A DNA stretch of 64,000 nt from Pseudomonas sp. MRSN 12121 (GCF_000931465.1 NZ_CP010892.1:1612001-1676000); one strand, 5' to 3'. Numbered from the stretch's first letter, positions 44,130-54,099 are shown. Translations and numbers: made by a program. Notes: generated by a model not told the origin, from the sequence alone.

Positions 44130-45458
44130 ATGACCCGTTCGGATTCCGCCCTGGCGCTGTCCAGTGCGATTGCCAAAAGCCGGCTGCGCCTGCTGCCCTT
44201 CCTGATCCTGATGTACATCCTGGCCTTCATCGACCGTTCCAACGTCGGCTTCGCCAAGGCGGCGCTGCAGGCCGATACCGGGCTGGGCGACGCGGCGTTT
44301 GCCTTCGGCGCGAGCATTTTCTTCATCGGCTACGCCTTCTTCGAAGTGCCGAGCAACTACATGCTGCACCGCCTCGGCGCGCGGGCCTGGCTGTGCCGGA
44401 TCATGGTCACCTGGGGCCTGGTGTCGGCGGCGATGATGTTCGCCCACGACGCCGAGACCTTCTACCTGCTGCGCTTCTTGCTCGGCGTGGCCGAAGCCGG
44501 GTTCTTCCCGGGGATCATTCTCTACCTCACTTACTGGTTCCCGGCGCAGAGCCGTGGCCAGGCCCTGGGCCTGTTCTATTTCGGCCTGCCCCTGGCGCTG
44601 GTGCTGGGCAGCCCGCTGTCGGGCTGGCTGCTGGAGTTCCATGGCGTGTTCGGCCTGCGCAACTGGCAATGGCTGTTCGTGGTCGAGGGGTTGATGGCCT
44701 CGGTGGTCGGCATCGCCGCCTGGTTCTACCTGGTGGACCGCCCGGCCCATGCCCGCTGGCTCAGCGCCGAGCAGAAGCAGGCGCTGCAAGCCGTCCTCGC
44801 CGAAGAGGACGCGCGCAAGCAGGGCAGCAGCCCCCATGGTTTCCTCAGTGCCTTGCGCAACCCGCGGGTCCTGCAGTTCTGCCTGGCCTACTTCACCATC
44901 CAGATGAGTGTGTACGGCGTGGTGTTCTACCTGCCGACCCGCATCGCCGGCCTGCTCGACGGCCATGTCGGCCTGAGCGTCGGCCTGATTACCGCGATCC
45001 CCTGGATCTGTGCCCTGGTGGTGACGCGCCTGGTCACCCGCTACGCCGACCGCAGCGGCCAGCACCGGCGCCTGGCGGTGGCCATGCTGACCATGGCCGC
45101 CCTGGGCATCGCGGCCTCGGCCATGGGCAGCGGCATGTTCGTGGTGGTGTTGGCGTTCTGCTTCGCCGCGGCCGGTTTCGTCGCCGTGCAGCCGCTGTTC
45201 TGGACCATTCCCACTCACTACCTCAGTGGCGCGGCGGCGGCCGGTGGCATTGCCCTGATCAACTCCATCGGCAACCTCGGCGGCTTCGTCGCGCCGAACC
45301 TGAAGACCCTGATGGAAACCCAGTTCGCCGATCCCCGGGCCGGCATGTTCGCCCTGGCCCTGGTCGGCCTCGTCGGCGCGGTCCTGCTGTCCCGTTTGCA
45401 CGGCAGCCCGCAGACCCCGGCTTCTCCCTCTCAACTGACGCCACTCCAGGTCGGCTGA
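44130..45458 (+). CDS. MFS transporter, anion:cation symporter (tartrate/sugar-acid type)
   Basis: A 442-aa ACS-family transporter with 12 helices. LILMYILAFIDRSNVGFAKA, GYAFFEVPSNYMLHRLGARAWLCRIMVTWG, and LLGVAEAGFFPGIILYLTYWFPAQSRGQA are the typical motifs of the tartrate/phthalate/sugar-acid permeases. It heads the operon that encodes a dehydratase, an FAH-type enzyme and an aldehyde dehydrogenase, and so likely imports the acid that they degrade. Confidence 0.91.
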   Translation: MTRSDSALALSSAIAKSRLRLLPFLILMYILAFIDRSNVGFAKAALQADTGLGDAAFAFGASIFFIGYAFFEVPSNYMLHRLGARAWLCRIMVTWGLVSAAMMFAHDAETFYLLRFLLGVAEAGFFPGIILYLTYWFPAQSRGQALGLFYFGLPLALVLGSPLSGWLLEFHGVFGLRNWQWLFVVEGLMASVVGIAAWFYLVDRPAHARWLSAEQKQALQAVLAEEDARKQGSSPHGFLSALRNPRVLQFCLAYFTIQMSVYGVVFYLPTRIAGLLDGHVGLSVGLITAIPWICALVVTRLVTRYADRSGQHRRLAVAMLTMAALGIAASAMGSGMFVVVLAFCFAAAGFVAVQPLFWTIPTHYLSGAAAAGGIALINSIGNLGGFVAPNLKTLMETQFADPRAGMFALALVGLVGAVLLSRLHGSPQTPASPSQLTPLQVG

Positions 45459-45494
45459 TTACCCCAGCAGCGCATTAGCAAGGAACTTCTATTC

Positions 45495-46670
45495 ATGAAA
45501 ATCAAAGCGATCCGTACCCGCGTCTTCGAGTGGAAAGGCAAAGTCGTGCCACCCCAGGCGCACTTCTGCACCAATGCCAGCGACATCCTGTTCGAGCGTG
45601 GCGATGCCATGGGCTCGTTCCGTTTCCACGGCTGGCTGGTGGTGGAGGTCGAGACCGACAACGGCCTGGTGGGTCTCGGCAACTGCGCCTTGGCGCCACG
45701 GGTGGCCAAGGAGATCATCGACACCTACCTGGCCCCGATCGCCATCGGCGAAGACCCGTTCGACAACGAATACATCTGGCAGAAGATGTACCGCCAGAGC
45801 CACGCCTGGGGCCGCAAGGGCATCGGCATGGCGGCGATCTCGGCGATCGACATCGCCATCTGGGACATCATGGGCAAGGCGGTGAACAAGCCGGTGTTCA
45901 AGCTGCTGGGCGGGCGCACCAAGGAGAAGATCTGGACCTATGCCTCCAAGCTCTACGCCAACGACAACCTCGACCTGTTTCTCGAGGAGGCCCAGGGTTA
46001 CCTCAACCAGGGGTTCAACGCGCTGAAGATGCGCTTCGGCTACGGCCCGAAAGACGGCCCGGCGGGCATGCGCCGCAACATCGAGCAGGTGCGCGCGCTG
46101 CGCGAACTGGCCGGCCCGGATGTCGACATCATGCTCGAGTGCTACATGGGCTGGACCCTGGAATATGCACGGCGCATGTTGCCCAGGCTGGCCGAGTTCG
46201 AGCCGCGCTGGCTGGAAGAACCGGTGATCGCCGACGACATCGAGGGATACGTCGAGCTGAAGAAGATGGGGATCATGCCGATCTCCGGCGGCGAGCATGA
46301 GTTCACCTCCTATGGCTTCAAGGACCTGCTGGAACGTCGCGCCGTCGACGTGATCCAGTACGACACCAACCGCGTCGGCGGTATCACCGCGGCGCGCAAG
46401 ATCAACGCCATGGCCGAGGCCTGGTCGGTGCCGGTGATCCCCCACGCCGGGCAGATGCACAACTACCACCTGACGATGTCCAGCACCGCTTCGCCGATGG
46501 CCGAGTTCTTCCCGGTGTTCGACGTCGAGGTCGGCAACGAGCTGTTCTATTACGTGTTCAAGGGCGAGCCGCAACCGGTCAATGGTTATATCCAGCTCGA
46601 CGATCACCAGCCGGGCCTGGGCCTGGAACTCTCCAGCGAGTACCTGAGCGAATTCAACATCATCGAATGA
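45495..46670 (+). CDS. Enolase-superfamily sugar-acid dehydratase (L-rhamnonate dehydratase-like)
   Basis: A 391-aa mandelate-racemase-type enzyme. Metal ligands appear at the expected barrel strands: IMLECYMG (Glu215), RWLEEPVI (Glu241) and ISGGEHEF (Glu near 267); a catalytic dyad follows as [11 protein letters not shown] (Asp) and [12 protein letters not shown] (His). The GGEHEF ... PHAG ... FTN-like order resembles rhamnonate dehydratase, but the first ligand is Glu rather than Asp, so another aldonate may be the substrate. The reaction would give a 2-keto-3-deoxy acid for the next enzyme. Confidence 0.85.
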   Translation: MKIKAIRTRVFEWKGKVVPPQAHFCTNASDILFERGDAMGSFRFHGWLVVEVETDNGLVGLGNCALAPRVAKEIIDTYLAPIAIGEDPFDNEYIWQKMYRQSHAWGRKGIGMAAISAIDIAIWDIMGKAVNKPVFKLLGGRTKEKIWTYASKLYANDNLDLFLEEAQGYLNQGFNALKMRFGYGPKDGPAGMRRNIEQVRALRELAGPDVDIMLECYMGWTLEYARRMLPRLAEFEPRWLEEPVIADDIEGYVELKKMGIMPISGGEHEFTSYGFKDLLERRAVDVIQYDTNRVGGITAARKINAMAEAWSVPVIPHAGQMHNYHLTMSSTASPMAEFFPVFDVEVGNELFYYVFKGEPQPVNGYIQLDDHQPGLGLELSSEYLSEFNIIE

Positions 46671-46683
46671 CGCTCGCGATCCG

Positions 46684-46710
46684 CGGCGCGGCGCCACCAG
46701 GGCCGCGCCG
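46684..46710 (+). other. Intercistronic hairpin
   Basis: CGGCGCGGC (46684-46692) pairs with GCCGCGCCG (46702-46710) in the 66-bp gap between the dehydratase and FAH genes. It may protect or divide the mRNA; no T-run, so not a clear terminator. Confidence 0.4.
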
Positions 46711-46736
46711 ACCCTTTCGATTCCAGGAGGCCACTC

Positions 46737-47738
46737 ATGCGCCTGATTCAATTTGAAAATGCCCAGGGGCAACGCCAGGTCGGTATCGTCGATGGCGACC
46801 GGGTCCAGGTGGTGCGCGACAGCCGCAGCACCCGCGAACTGGCCCTGGCGGCGATCCGCTGCCAGCACAGCCTGCGCGATGAAATCGGCCGTCGTGGCAG
46901 CGAGCCCGGCCCGGACTATGCCGCGCTGCTGCGCAACGGCCAGGTGCTGCCGCCGCTGGACCACGAAGACCCGGCGCATTGCCTGATCAGCGGCACCGGC
47001 CTGACCCACCTGGGCAGTGCCTCGACCCGGGACAAGATGCACCAGCAGCCGAATCAGGCCGAGGCCGAAGCCGGCATGACCGACACCATGCGCATCTTCA
47101 AGTGGGGCCTGGAGGGCGGCAAGCCGGCGGCGGGGCAGGTCGGCGCCCAGCCGGAATGGTTCTACAAGGGCGACGGCAGCATCGTCGTGCGTCCGGGTGC
47201 CGACTTCCCGGTGCCACCGTTCGCCGAAGACGCCGGCGAGGAGCCGGAGCTGACCGGGTTGTATGTGATCGGTGACGACGGCCAGCCGTACCGCCTCGGT
47301 TATGCCCTGGGCAACGAGTTCTCCGACCATGTGATGGAACGGCGCAATTACCTGTACCTGGCGCATTCCAAGTTGCGCTTCTGCGCCTACGGCCCAGAAC
47401 TGCGGGTCGGCGAGCTGCCGCGCAACCTGGTGGGCCGCAGCCGCATCCTGCGCGACGGCCAGATCCTCTGGGAGAAGGAGTTCCTCAGTGGCGAGGACAA
47501 CATGTGCCACAGCCTGGCCAACCTTGAGTTCCACCACTTCAAGTACGCGCAGTTCCTGCGTCCGGGGGACGTGCATGTGCACTACTTCGGCACTGCCACC
47601 CTGTCCTTCGCCGACGGGGTGAAAGCCCATCCCGGCGATCGCTTCCAGATCAGCCTCGACGCCTTCGGCGCGCCCCTGGAGAACGGCATCGGCGAGAGCC
47701 CCCGGCCGCTGGACATCGGCCAGGTGCGCGCGCTTTGA
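46737..47738 (+). CDS. FAH-superfamily enzyme (GguC/KdaD-like 2-keto-3-deoxy-acid dehydratase)
   Basis: A 333-aa protein of the fumarylacetoacetate-hydrolase fold. The acidic metal ligands lie in DDGQPYRLGYALGNEFSDHVME and nearby, and LGSASTRDKMHQQPNQAEAE is typical of the GguC branch. FAH-fold enzymes include 2-keto-3-deoxy-D-arabinonate dehydratase, which yields 2-oxoglutarate semialdehyde. Its place between a sugar-acid dehydratase and a semialdehyde dehydrogenase supports that role. AGGAGG lies 6-7 bases before the ATG. Confidence 0.82.
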   Translation: MRLIQFENAQGQRQVGIVDGDRVQVVRDSRSTRELALAAIRCQHSLRDEIGRRGSEPGPDYAALLRNGQVLPPLDHEDPAHCLISGTGLTHLGSASTRDKMHQQPNQAEAEAGMTDTMRIFKWGLEGGKPAAGQVGAQPEWFYKGDGSIVVRPGADFPVPPFAEDAGEEPELTGLYVIGDDGQPYRLGYALGNEFSDHVMERRNYLYLAHSKLRFCAYGPELRVGELPRNLVGRSRILRDGQILWEKEFLSGEDNMCHSLANLEFHHFKYAQFLRPGDVHVHYFGTATLSFADGVKAHPGDRFQISLDAFGAPLENGIGESPRPLDIGQVRAL

Positions 47739-47779
47739 GTCTTCACTCGCCGGCGTAACGGCCGGCCAAGGAATCCGTC

Positions 47780-49360
47780 ATGACCACGATATTGGGACAC
47801 AACTACATCGGTGACCGGCGCAGCGCCGAGGGCAGCGAACGGCTGTACAGCCTGGACGCCAGCAGCGGGCAGGCGCTGCCCGGCACTTTCTTCCAGGCCA
47901 CCGAAGCCGAAGTGGCCGCGGCCGCCAACGCCGCGGCCGCGGCCTATCCGCACTACCGCAATGTCAGCGCCCGGCGGCGGGCGTCCTTCCTCGAGGCGAT
48001 CGCCGACGAGCTGGATGCCCTGGGCGAGGATTTCATCGTCACCGTGTGCCGCGAAACCGCGCTGCCGGCCGCGCGCATCCAGGGCGAGCGCGCCCGCACC
48101 AGCGGCCAGTTGCGGCTGTTCGCCCAGCTACTGCGCCGCGGCGACTTTTATGGCGCGCGGATCGACCGCGCCTTGCCGCAGCGCCAGCCACTGCCACGCC
48201 CGGACCTGCGCCAGTACCGCATCGGCCTGGGGCCGGTGGCGGTGTTCGGCGCGAGCAATTTCCCGCTGGCGTTCTCCACCGCGGGCGGCGATACCGCGTC
48301 GGCCCTGGCCGCCGGTTGCCCGGTGGTGTTCAAGGCCCACAGCGGGCACATGGCGACCGCCGAATGGGTGGCGGATGCGATCCTGCGCGCGGTCGAGCGC
48401 AGCGGCATGCCGGCGGGGGTCTTCAACATGATCTATGGCGGCGGGGTCGGCGAATGGCTGGTCCGGCACCCGGCGATCCAGGCCGTGGGTTTCACCGGCT
48501 CGCTCAAGGGCGGCAATGCCCTGGGCCGGATGGCGGCGAGCCGGCCACAGCCGATCCCGGTCTTCGCCGAAATGTCGAGCATCAATCCGGTCATCCTGCT
48601 GCCCGAGGCGCTCAAGGTGCGCGGCGAGCAGATTGCCGCCGAACTCAGCGGTTCGGTGACCCTGGGCTGCGGTCAGTTCTGTACCAATCCGGGCCTGATC
48701 ATCGGCCAGCGCTCGCCCGAATTCAGCGCCTTCCTCCAGCAATTCCGCGCGCAGATGAGCCGGCAAGGGCCGCAGACCATGCTCAACACCGGCACGCTGC
48801 ACAGCTACCAGCGGGGCCTGGCCGAGCTGCACGCGCATCCGCAGGTGCACCACCTGGCCGGCGAGCCCCAGCAGGGCGACCAGGCGCAGCCGCAGGTGTT
48901 CCAGGCCAATGTGGGCCTGCTGCTGGCCGGCGATCCGTTGCTGCAGGAAGAAGTGTTCGGCCCGGCCACCCTGGTGATCGAAGTCGAGGACCAGGCCCAG
49001 CTCCGGGCGGCCGTGCAAGCCTTGCGCGGGCAACTGACCGCGACCCTGATTGGCGAGGCGCAGGAGCTGCTGGAGTACCGCTGGCTGGGCGAACTGTTGC
49101 AGGAGAAGGTCGGCCGCATCCTGCTCAATGGGTATCCGACCGGGGTCGAGGTGTGCGACGCCATGGTGCACGGCGGGCCGTATCCGGCGACCTCCGATGC
49201 GCGGGGCACCTCGGTGGGCACCCTGGCCATCGAGCGTTTCCTGCGGCCGGTGTGTTTCCAGAACTACCCGGACGCCTTGTTGCCCGAAGCCTTGCAGAAC
49301 GCCAACCCACTGGGCATTCGCCGGCTGGTGGACGGTGAATTCGGCGAGCAGGGCTGGTAG
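47780..49360 (+). CDS. 2-oxoglutarate semialdehyde dehydrogenase-like aldehyde dehydrogenase
   Basis: A 526-aa NAD(P)-dependent aldehyde dehydrogenase. VAVFGASNFPLAFSTAGGD, VVFKAHSGH, GFTGSLKGG, the general base FAEMSSINPV and the nucleophile GCGQFCTNPG (Cys near residue 302) follow the KGSADH type III / FAH-linked branch, which is also this length. It would oxidise 2-oxoglutarate semialdehyde to 2-oxoglutarate, feeding the TCA cycle. It ends the operon; a weak TCGGCGG/CCGCCGA hairpin follows at 49368-49399. Confidence 0.88.
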   Translation: MTTILGHNYIGDRRSAEGSERLYSLDASSGQALPGTFFQATEAEVAAAANAAAAAYPHYRNVSARRRASFLEAIADELDALGEDFIVTVCRETALPAARIQGERARTSGQLRLFAQLLRRGDFYGARIDRALPQRQPLPRPDLRQYRIGLGPVAVFGASNFPLAFSTAGGDTASALAAGCPVVFKAHSGHMATAEWVADAILRAVERSGMPAGVFNMIYGGGVGEWLVRHPAIQAVGFTGSLKGGNALGRMAASRPQPIPVFAEMSSINPVILLPEALKVRGEQIAAELSGSVTLGCGQFCTNPGLIIGQRSPEFSAFLQQFRAQMSRQGPQTMLNTGTLHSYQRGLAELHAHPQVHHLAGEPQQGDQAQPQVFQANVGLLLAGDPLLQEEVFGPATLVIEVEDQAQLRAAVQALRGQLTATLIGEAQELLEYRWLGELLQEKVGRILLNGYPTGVEVCDAMVHGGPYPATSDARGTSVGTLAIERFLRPVCFQNYPDALLPEALQNANPLGIRRLVDGEFGEQGW

Positions 49361-49470
49361 GGAAAGATCGGCGGATGCCGCAAAAAGAGACCCGCCGACA
49401 ACTGTAGTTGCCGGCCGGTCGATCCCGGTTCGGGCACGGCCAGAGCGCCGCGCCGTCGCCGGGAGGAGGG

Positions 49471-52400
49471 TCAGAAGCGGTAGCTGGCGTTCAGCAAGAC
49501 ACCGTGTTGCTTGGTGCCGTCGCCGATCTGCCCGCTGTAGCCGGCACCCAGGCTCAGCTCGCGGGTGATGCGGGCCTGTACGCCGGCCTCGATCACCGCG
49601 CTGTTGCGCGACAACGCCACGCCCTCGACGCGGAATGCGTCGCTACCGTCGAAACGATAGGTGTTGGACGGCGTGTCGCTGTCCAGGGCGTGCTTCCAGC
49701 CGGCACTGGCGAAGACGGTCAATTGCTTGCCGTTCTCCAGTTGCTTGTCGGCGCTGGCGCGCAAGCCGAGGGTGGTGCTGGTCTGCTCGTCCGAACCGCG
49801 CTTGGCCCGCAGGGCCGCGGGGCCGCCACGTTCCTTGAAGCCATCGCTCTTGACCTGCACATAGGCCAGGTTGGCGAAGGGTTCCAGCTGCACCGCAGGG
49901 CTCAGCTGGAAGCGTCGTCCCAGTTCGCCGAAGGCTTGCAGGGTGTTGGCGTCGTAGCTGGACTTGAGGTGGTCGCCGTAGCCGGCGAAGTTCACCGAAC
50001 GCTTGGCGTCGATCCGGCTCCAGGTGTACGCCATGCCGCCACGCACATCGATCGAGCCGAGCGCCGTCCCGCCATAGAGCCCCAGGTGGATGTTGTCGTT
50101 GTCGCTCGACGAATCCCGGGACGAGGTCTTGAGTTCGCTGCGGCTGTAGCCGGCCATGACCCCGAGACGGCTGTCGTCGCCGACGGCGGTATCGACCCCG
50201 GCCAGCAGGCCCTTGGTGTCGCTACGCAGTCTGCTGGCGTTGGTGTCGCCCTTGATCTGGCTCCAGTTGCCCAGGGTGGTGATCCAGGTGCTTGGCCCGT
50301 TGTCCGCGGCCTTGGCTTCCTGGCTCGAAGCGCTTGCCCGCAGGCGGCTGTTGGCGGCGTCGCGCACCAGGCGGCTGTCCTGGATCAGCGCCGTGCGCGC
50401 CGAGGCGTGGAACTCCCCGGACAGTTGGTCGAAGGCGTCGCGGGCCTGCTCGTCGTCGGGCAGGTAGGCGATGGCCTCGAACAGCTTGTTGTGGACCGGC
50501 GGCGTCAGGGCCGGTACCGCTGCGCCTTTCAGGCTTTGCGCGGCTGTGGCCGTGGCGTACTGGTTCGGGGTGTAGGCCGCTTCCTGGAACAGGCGCGTCT
50601 GCTGCACATCCAGATAGGCGTTGTGGCTGTCGTAGTTGTCCACCAGGTTGTAGAAGGTCGATACCTCGGTATCGCCGGTCAACTGGTAGCGCCCGTTCAG
50701 GCCCTGGTCGGCCGACAGTACCCAGTAGCGCCGATCCAGCTGGTAGCGGGCATTGTCGAGTTTGTGGGCGTCGATGATGCTGCCGTCCTCGAGGTTTGCC
50801 TGGCCCTTGACGATCAAGCGGTCGTTGGCGCCGGTGCTCAGCAGTTCGGCCTGGAAGGTCGAGCCGCTGTGCTGGTTCAGGTCGCCGGCCACGGTGAGGG
50901 TGCCGATCGAGTTGCCGGGGGCGATGGTGGCGCCGCGGTGCAGGGTGACGTCGCCGACCTGGCCGTTACCCGCCAGGGTCGCGCTGTCATACACGTCGAG
51001 GGTGCCGCCGAGTTTGCCGTTGACCGCCAGGATGCCGCTCTCGACCTGGGTCTTGCCGGTAAAGGTCGAGCTGTCGGCGGTCAGTTCGGTACGTCCGGTG
51101 CCGCGCTTGTAGAGAGAACCGGTGCCGGACAGCCTGCCGTCGAAGCGGTAGCCGTTGGCGCGGTTGAAGACCAGGCTGCCGGGGGCATCGATCTGTACGT
51201 CGCCGAGGATCGAGCCGGTGTCGCCGCCATGCTCGCCGGCACCCAACTGCAGGGTGCCGTTGCTGATCCGCGTGCCGCCGGTGTAGGTGTTCTCGCCGGT
51301 GAGCACGGTGGTGCCGGTGCCGAGCTGTTCCACCGAGCCGGTGCCGGAAATCACATGGTCGTACTGGTACTGGTTGCTGCGATCGAAGGCTACCCGACCG
51401 TTGTTGTCGATATCGCTGAGCACTTCACCCGCGGTGCCGTTGTGGGCACCGATATACAGGTTGGCGTTCTGCTCGACATGGATTTCGCCGGCCAGTTTGT
51501 TGTTCAGCAACAGATCGCCACCCTTGAGGTTCAGGCGGCCGGTGAACTGGCTGGAGTCGCCGTTGAACTGGGTCTGCCCGGCGATGTGGTTGACCGTGCC
51601 CTTGCCTTCGAAGCCGGCATCGAACTGATAGTCGCGGTCGCTGTGGTTGAACTGGACCAGCCCCTGGCCCTTGCCGAAGATTATCCGCTGCGCTTGCAGG
51701 TGCCCCGCGGTCTTGGCATCGGCGGCGTTGTCGCTGTCCGATCCCACATAGAGCGTGCCGCTGGACTGGGTGTCCTCGGCGATGCGCAACGTACCTTTGC
51801 CGTCGCCGATGTTGAGCGTGCCCTGGTCGGTCAGGAGCAGGCTGGCGGTGCCGCCCTGGCCCAGCGTCATGCCGCCGAGAACCTGCCACAGGCTGCCCGC
51901 GCCGCTGACGCTGGCGCTGCCGCTGGAGCCCTGGTCGTTGGCGATGATGCTGTCGTGGCTGGTGACCTTGCCGCCATTCTTGATTTCCAGGGTCCCGTCG
52001 CCGGCGGCGCCGACGACCAGCAGCTTGTCGGTGGACAGGGTGCTGTTGTCGACGCTGAGGGTGCCTTTCGATTTCTTGAGGGCGCCGAGCACGGTGTTGC
52101 CGCCGGTCTCGACCTTGGCGCCATTGGTCAGTTTCAGCGAGCCGTCGCCGCCGTAGCCCACGAACAGGTCGCCCAGGGTCTTCCACAGGCTGCCGGTGCC
52201 ATCGACGCTGACGTCGCCCTGGCTGTCCTGGTCGTTGGCGACGATGCTGTCATGGCTGCTGACCTTGCCGCCATTCTTGATCTCCATGGAGCCGTTACCG
52301 GCACCGCCGACGATCAGTAGCTTGCCGGTGGACAGGGTGCTGTCGTCGACGCTGAGGGTGCCGTTCGCGTTCTTTAGGGTGCCGAGCACGGTGCTGCCGC

Positions 52401-54099
52401 CGGTCTCGACCCCGGCGCCATTGGTCAGCGTCAGGGAGCCGTCGCCGCCATAGCCCACGAACATATCGCCGAGGGTCTTCCACAGGCTGTCGGGACCGTC
52501 GATGCTGACGTCGCCATGGCTGGTCAGGTCGTTGGCGATGATGCTGTCGTGGCTGGTGACCTTGCCGCCATTCTTGATCTCCAGGGTGCCGTTGCCGGCA
52601 TCGCCGACGACCAGCAGCTTGCCGGTGGTCAGGGTGCTGTCGTCGACGCTGAGGGTACCGTTCGCGCCTTTGTGCTTGCCGAGCACGGTGTGGCCGCCGG
52701 TCTCTACCTTGGCGCCATTGGTCAGCTTCAGCGAGCCGTCGCCGCCATAGCCCACGAACATATCGCCGAGGGTCTTCCACAGGCTGTCGGGACCGTCGAT
52801 GCTGACGTCGCCGTTGCTGCCCAGGTCGTTGGCGATGATGCTGTCGTGACTGGTGACCTTGCCGCCATTCTTGATCTCCAGGGTGCCGTTGCCGGCATCG
52901 CCGACGACCAGCAACTTGCCGGTGGACAGGGTGCTGTTGTCGACACTGACGGAACCTGTCGAGCCTTTTTTCGAGCCGAGCACGGTGTGGCCACCGGTCT
53001 CGACCTTGGCGCCATTGGTCAGTTTCAGCGAGCCGTCGCCGCCATAGCCCACGAACATATCGCCGAGGGTCTTCCACAGGCTGTCGGGACCGTCGATGTT
53101 GACGTCGCCGTTGCTGCCCAGGTCGTTGGCGATGATGCTGTCATGGCTGGTGACCTGGCCGCGATTCTTGATCTCCAGGGTTGCGTCGCCGGCGCCGCCG
53201 ACGATCAGCAGTTTGCCGGTGGTCAGGGTGCTGTTGTCGACGCTGACGGAACCTGTCGAGCCTTTTTTCGAGCCGAGGAGGGTGTTGCCGTCCGTCTCGA
53301 CCTTGGCGCTATTGGTGAGTTTCAGCGCGCCATCCCCGCCGAGGCCCACGATCATGTCGCCGAGGGTCTTCCAGAGGCTGCCGGCGCCATCGACCGTGGT
53401 ATTGCCATGACTGCCCAGGTCATTGGCGATGATGCTGTCCTGGCTTTGGACCTTGCCGCCATTCTTGATCTCCAGGGAGCCATTGCCGGCACCGCCGACC
53501 ACCAGGTTCTTGTCGCTGGTCAGTGTCGAATTGTCGACGATGAGCTTGCCGGTCCCGGTGCGCTGGGCGCCGATCAGGGTGTCGCCCTGGGAGCGGCCAG
53601 TGGAGCCGTTCTTCAGGTTCAGGGTGCCGTCGCCGCCGTTGCCGACGATCAACGGGCCGCCGGTAGTCAGGGTCGCGCCGTCGTTGAAGGTGGCCTTGCC
53701 CGTGGTGTTCTGCCCGGTTCCCAGGGTGAAGGCATCACCTACGGTCAGCTTGCCGCCACCGCCGACATTCAGTTGTCCCAGGCCATTGGCCAGGGTGCCG
53801 ATGTTCAAGGAACCCACCGTGCGCGCACTGTCCAGCTGGGCGACGTCGTGGCGGCCGTAGTACGGGCGGTCGATGTTGACTACATCGGTGCTGGAGGGCG
53901 CGCCATTGCTCCAGTTGCCACTTTTTTCCCAGGCGTTGGTGTCGTTGACCCGAATGGTGGGGTTGCCATCCTTGTCATTTACAAAGTAATGGGCGTCGCC
54001 GGTCCACGTCGTGGCGGCCAACGCGGCCGGGCTGAGGGAACTCAATGCCAGGGCGACGGCGATGGCGATACCGGTAGGGCTGAAGTTATGTCGTGTCAT
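49471..54099 (-). CDS. Large autotransporter with tandem passenger repeats
   Basis: A 1542-aa type Va secretion protein. A signal peptide (IAVALALSSLSPAALAA) is followed by a beta-helix passenger. Residues ~145-770 are tandem 99-residue units such as LWKTLGDMFVGYGGDGSLKL ... EIKNGGKVTSHDSIIANDLG. Then come PATR-type strands (TVLTGENTYTGGTRISNGTL, APGNSIGTLTV) and a C-terminal 12-strand barrel from about residue 1275 (TWITTLGNWSQIKGD), ending in the required aromatic ASYRF. It is surface exposed, probably an adhesin or biofilm factor; no protease or lipase triad was seen. GGAAAG precedes the ATG. Confidence 0.94.
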   Translation of the reverse strand: MTRHNFSPTGIAIAVALALSSLSPAALAATTWTGDAHYFVNDKDGNPTIRVNDTNAWEKSGNWSNGAPSSTDVVNIDRPYYGRHDVAQLDSARTVGSLNIGTLANGLGQLNVGGGGKLTVGDAFTLGTGQNTTGKATFNDGATLTTGGPLIVGNGGDGTLNLKNGSTGRSQGDTLIGAQRTGTGKLIVDNSTLTSDKNLVVGGAGNGSLEIKNGGKVQSQDSIIANDLGSHGNTTVDGAGSLWKTLGDMIVGLGGDGALKLTNSAKVETDGNTLLGSKKGSTGSVSVDNSTLTTGKLLIVGGAGDATLEIKNRGQVTSHDSIIANDLGSNGDVNIDGPDSLWKTLGDMFVGYGGDGSLKLTNGAKVETGGHTVLGSKKGSTGSVSVDNSTLSTGKLLVVGDAGNGTLEIKNGGKVTSHDSIIANDLGSNGDVSIDGPDSLWKTLGDMFVGYGGDGSLKLTNGAKVETGGHTVLGKHKGANGTLSVDDSTLTTGKLLVVGDAGNGTLEIKNGGKVTSHDSIIANDLTSHGDVSIDGPDSLWKTLGDMFVGYGGDGSLTLTNGAGVETGGSTVLGTLKNANGTLSVDDSTLSTGKLLIVGGAGNGSMEIKNGGKVSSHDSIVANDQDSQGDVSVDGTGSLWKTLGDLFVGYGGDGSLKLTNGAKVETGGNTVLGALKKSKGTLSVDNSTLSTDKLLVVGAAGDGTLEIKNGGKVTSHDSIIANDQGSSGSASVSGAGSLWQVLGGMTLGQGGTASLLLTDQGTLNIGDGKGTLRIAEDTQSSGTLYVGSDSDNAADAKTAGHLQAQRIIFGKGQGLVQFNHSDRDYQFDAGFEGKGTVNHIAGQTQFNGDSSQFTGRLNLKGGDLLLNNKLAGEIHVEQNANLYIGAHNGTAGEVLSDIDNNGRVAFDRSNQYQYDHVISGTGSVEQLGTGTTVLTGENTYTGGTRISNGTLQLGAGEHGGDTGSILGDVQIDAPGSLVFNRANGYRFDGRLSGTGSLYKRGTGRTELTADSSTFTGKTQVESGILAVNGKLGGTLDVYDSATLAGNGQVGDVTLHRGATIAPGNSIGTLTVAGDLNQHSGSTFQAELLSTGANDRLIVKGQANLEDGSIIDAHKLDNARYQLDRRYWVLSADQGLNGRYQLTGDTEVSTFYNLVDNYDSHNAYLDVQQTRLFQEAAYTPNQYATATAAQSLKGAAVPALTPPVHNKLFEAIAYLPDDEQARDAFDQLSGEFHASARTALIQDSRLVRDAANSRLRASASSQEAKAADNGPSTWITTLGNWSQIKGDTNASRLRSDTKGLLAGVDTAVGDDSRLGVMAGYSRSELKTSSRDSSSDNDNIHLGLYGGTALGSIDVRGGMAYTWSRIDAKRSVNFAGYGDHLKSSYDANTLQAFGELGRRFQLSPAVQLEPFANLAYVQVKSDGFKERGGPAALRAKRGSDEQTSTTLGLRASADKQLENGKQLTVFASAGWKHALDSDTPSNTYRFDGSDAFRVEGVALSRNSAVIEAGVQARITRELSLGAGYSGQIGDGTKQHGVLLNASYRF
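51790..53680. repeat. Tandem array of 297-bp units inside the autotransporter gene
   Basis: The segment coding SLWKTLGD recurs at 53368, 53071, 52774, 52477 and 52180, and a diverged copy (WQVLGG) at 51883; every step is exactly 297 bp, i.e. 99 codons. The central units are nearly identical and the outer ones more diverged; a further degenerate unit lies at the 53.4-53.7 kb end. Confidence 0.9.

Noticed and set aside
45489..47630. A 713-codon minus-strand frame opposite the dehydratase and FAH genes
   Set aside because: Antisense of two well-supported enzymes; no recognisable domains.
51790..53680. CRISPR-like array
   Set aside because: The units are 297 bp, in frame and coding; there are no short repeats with unique spacers and no cas genes.
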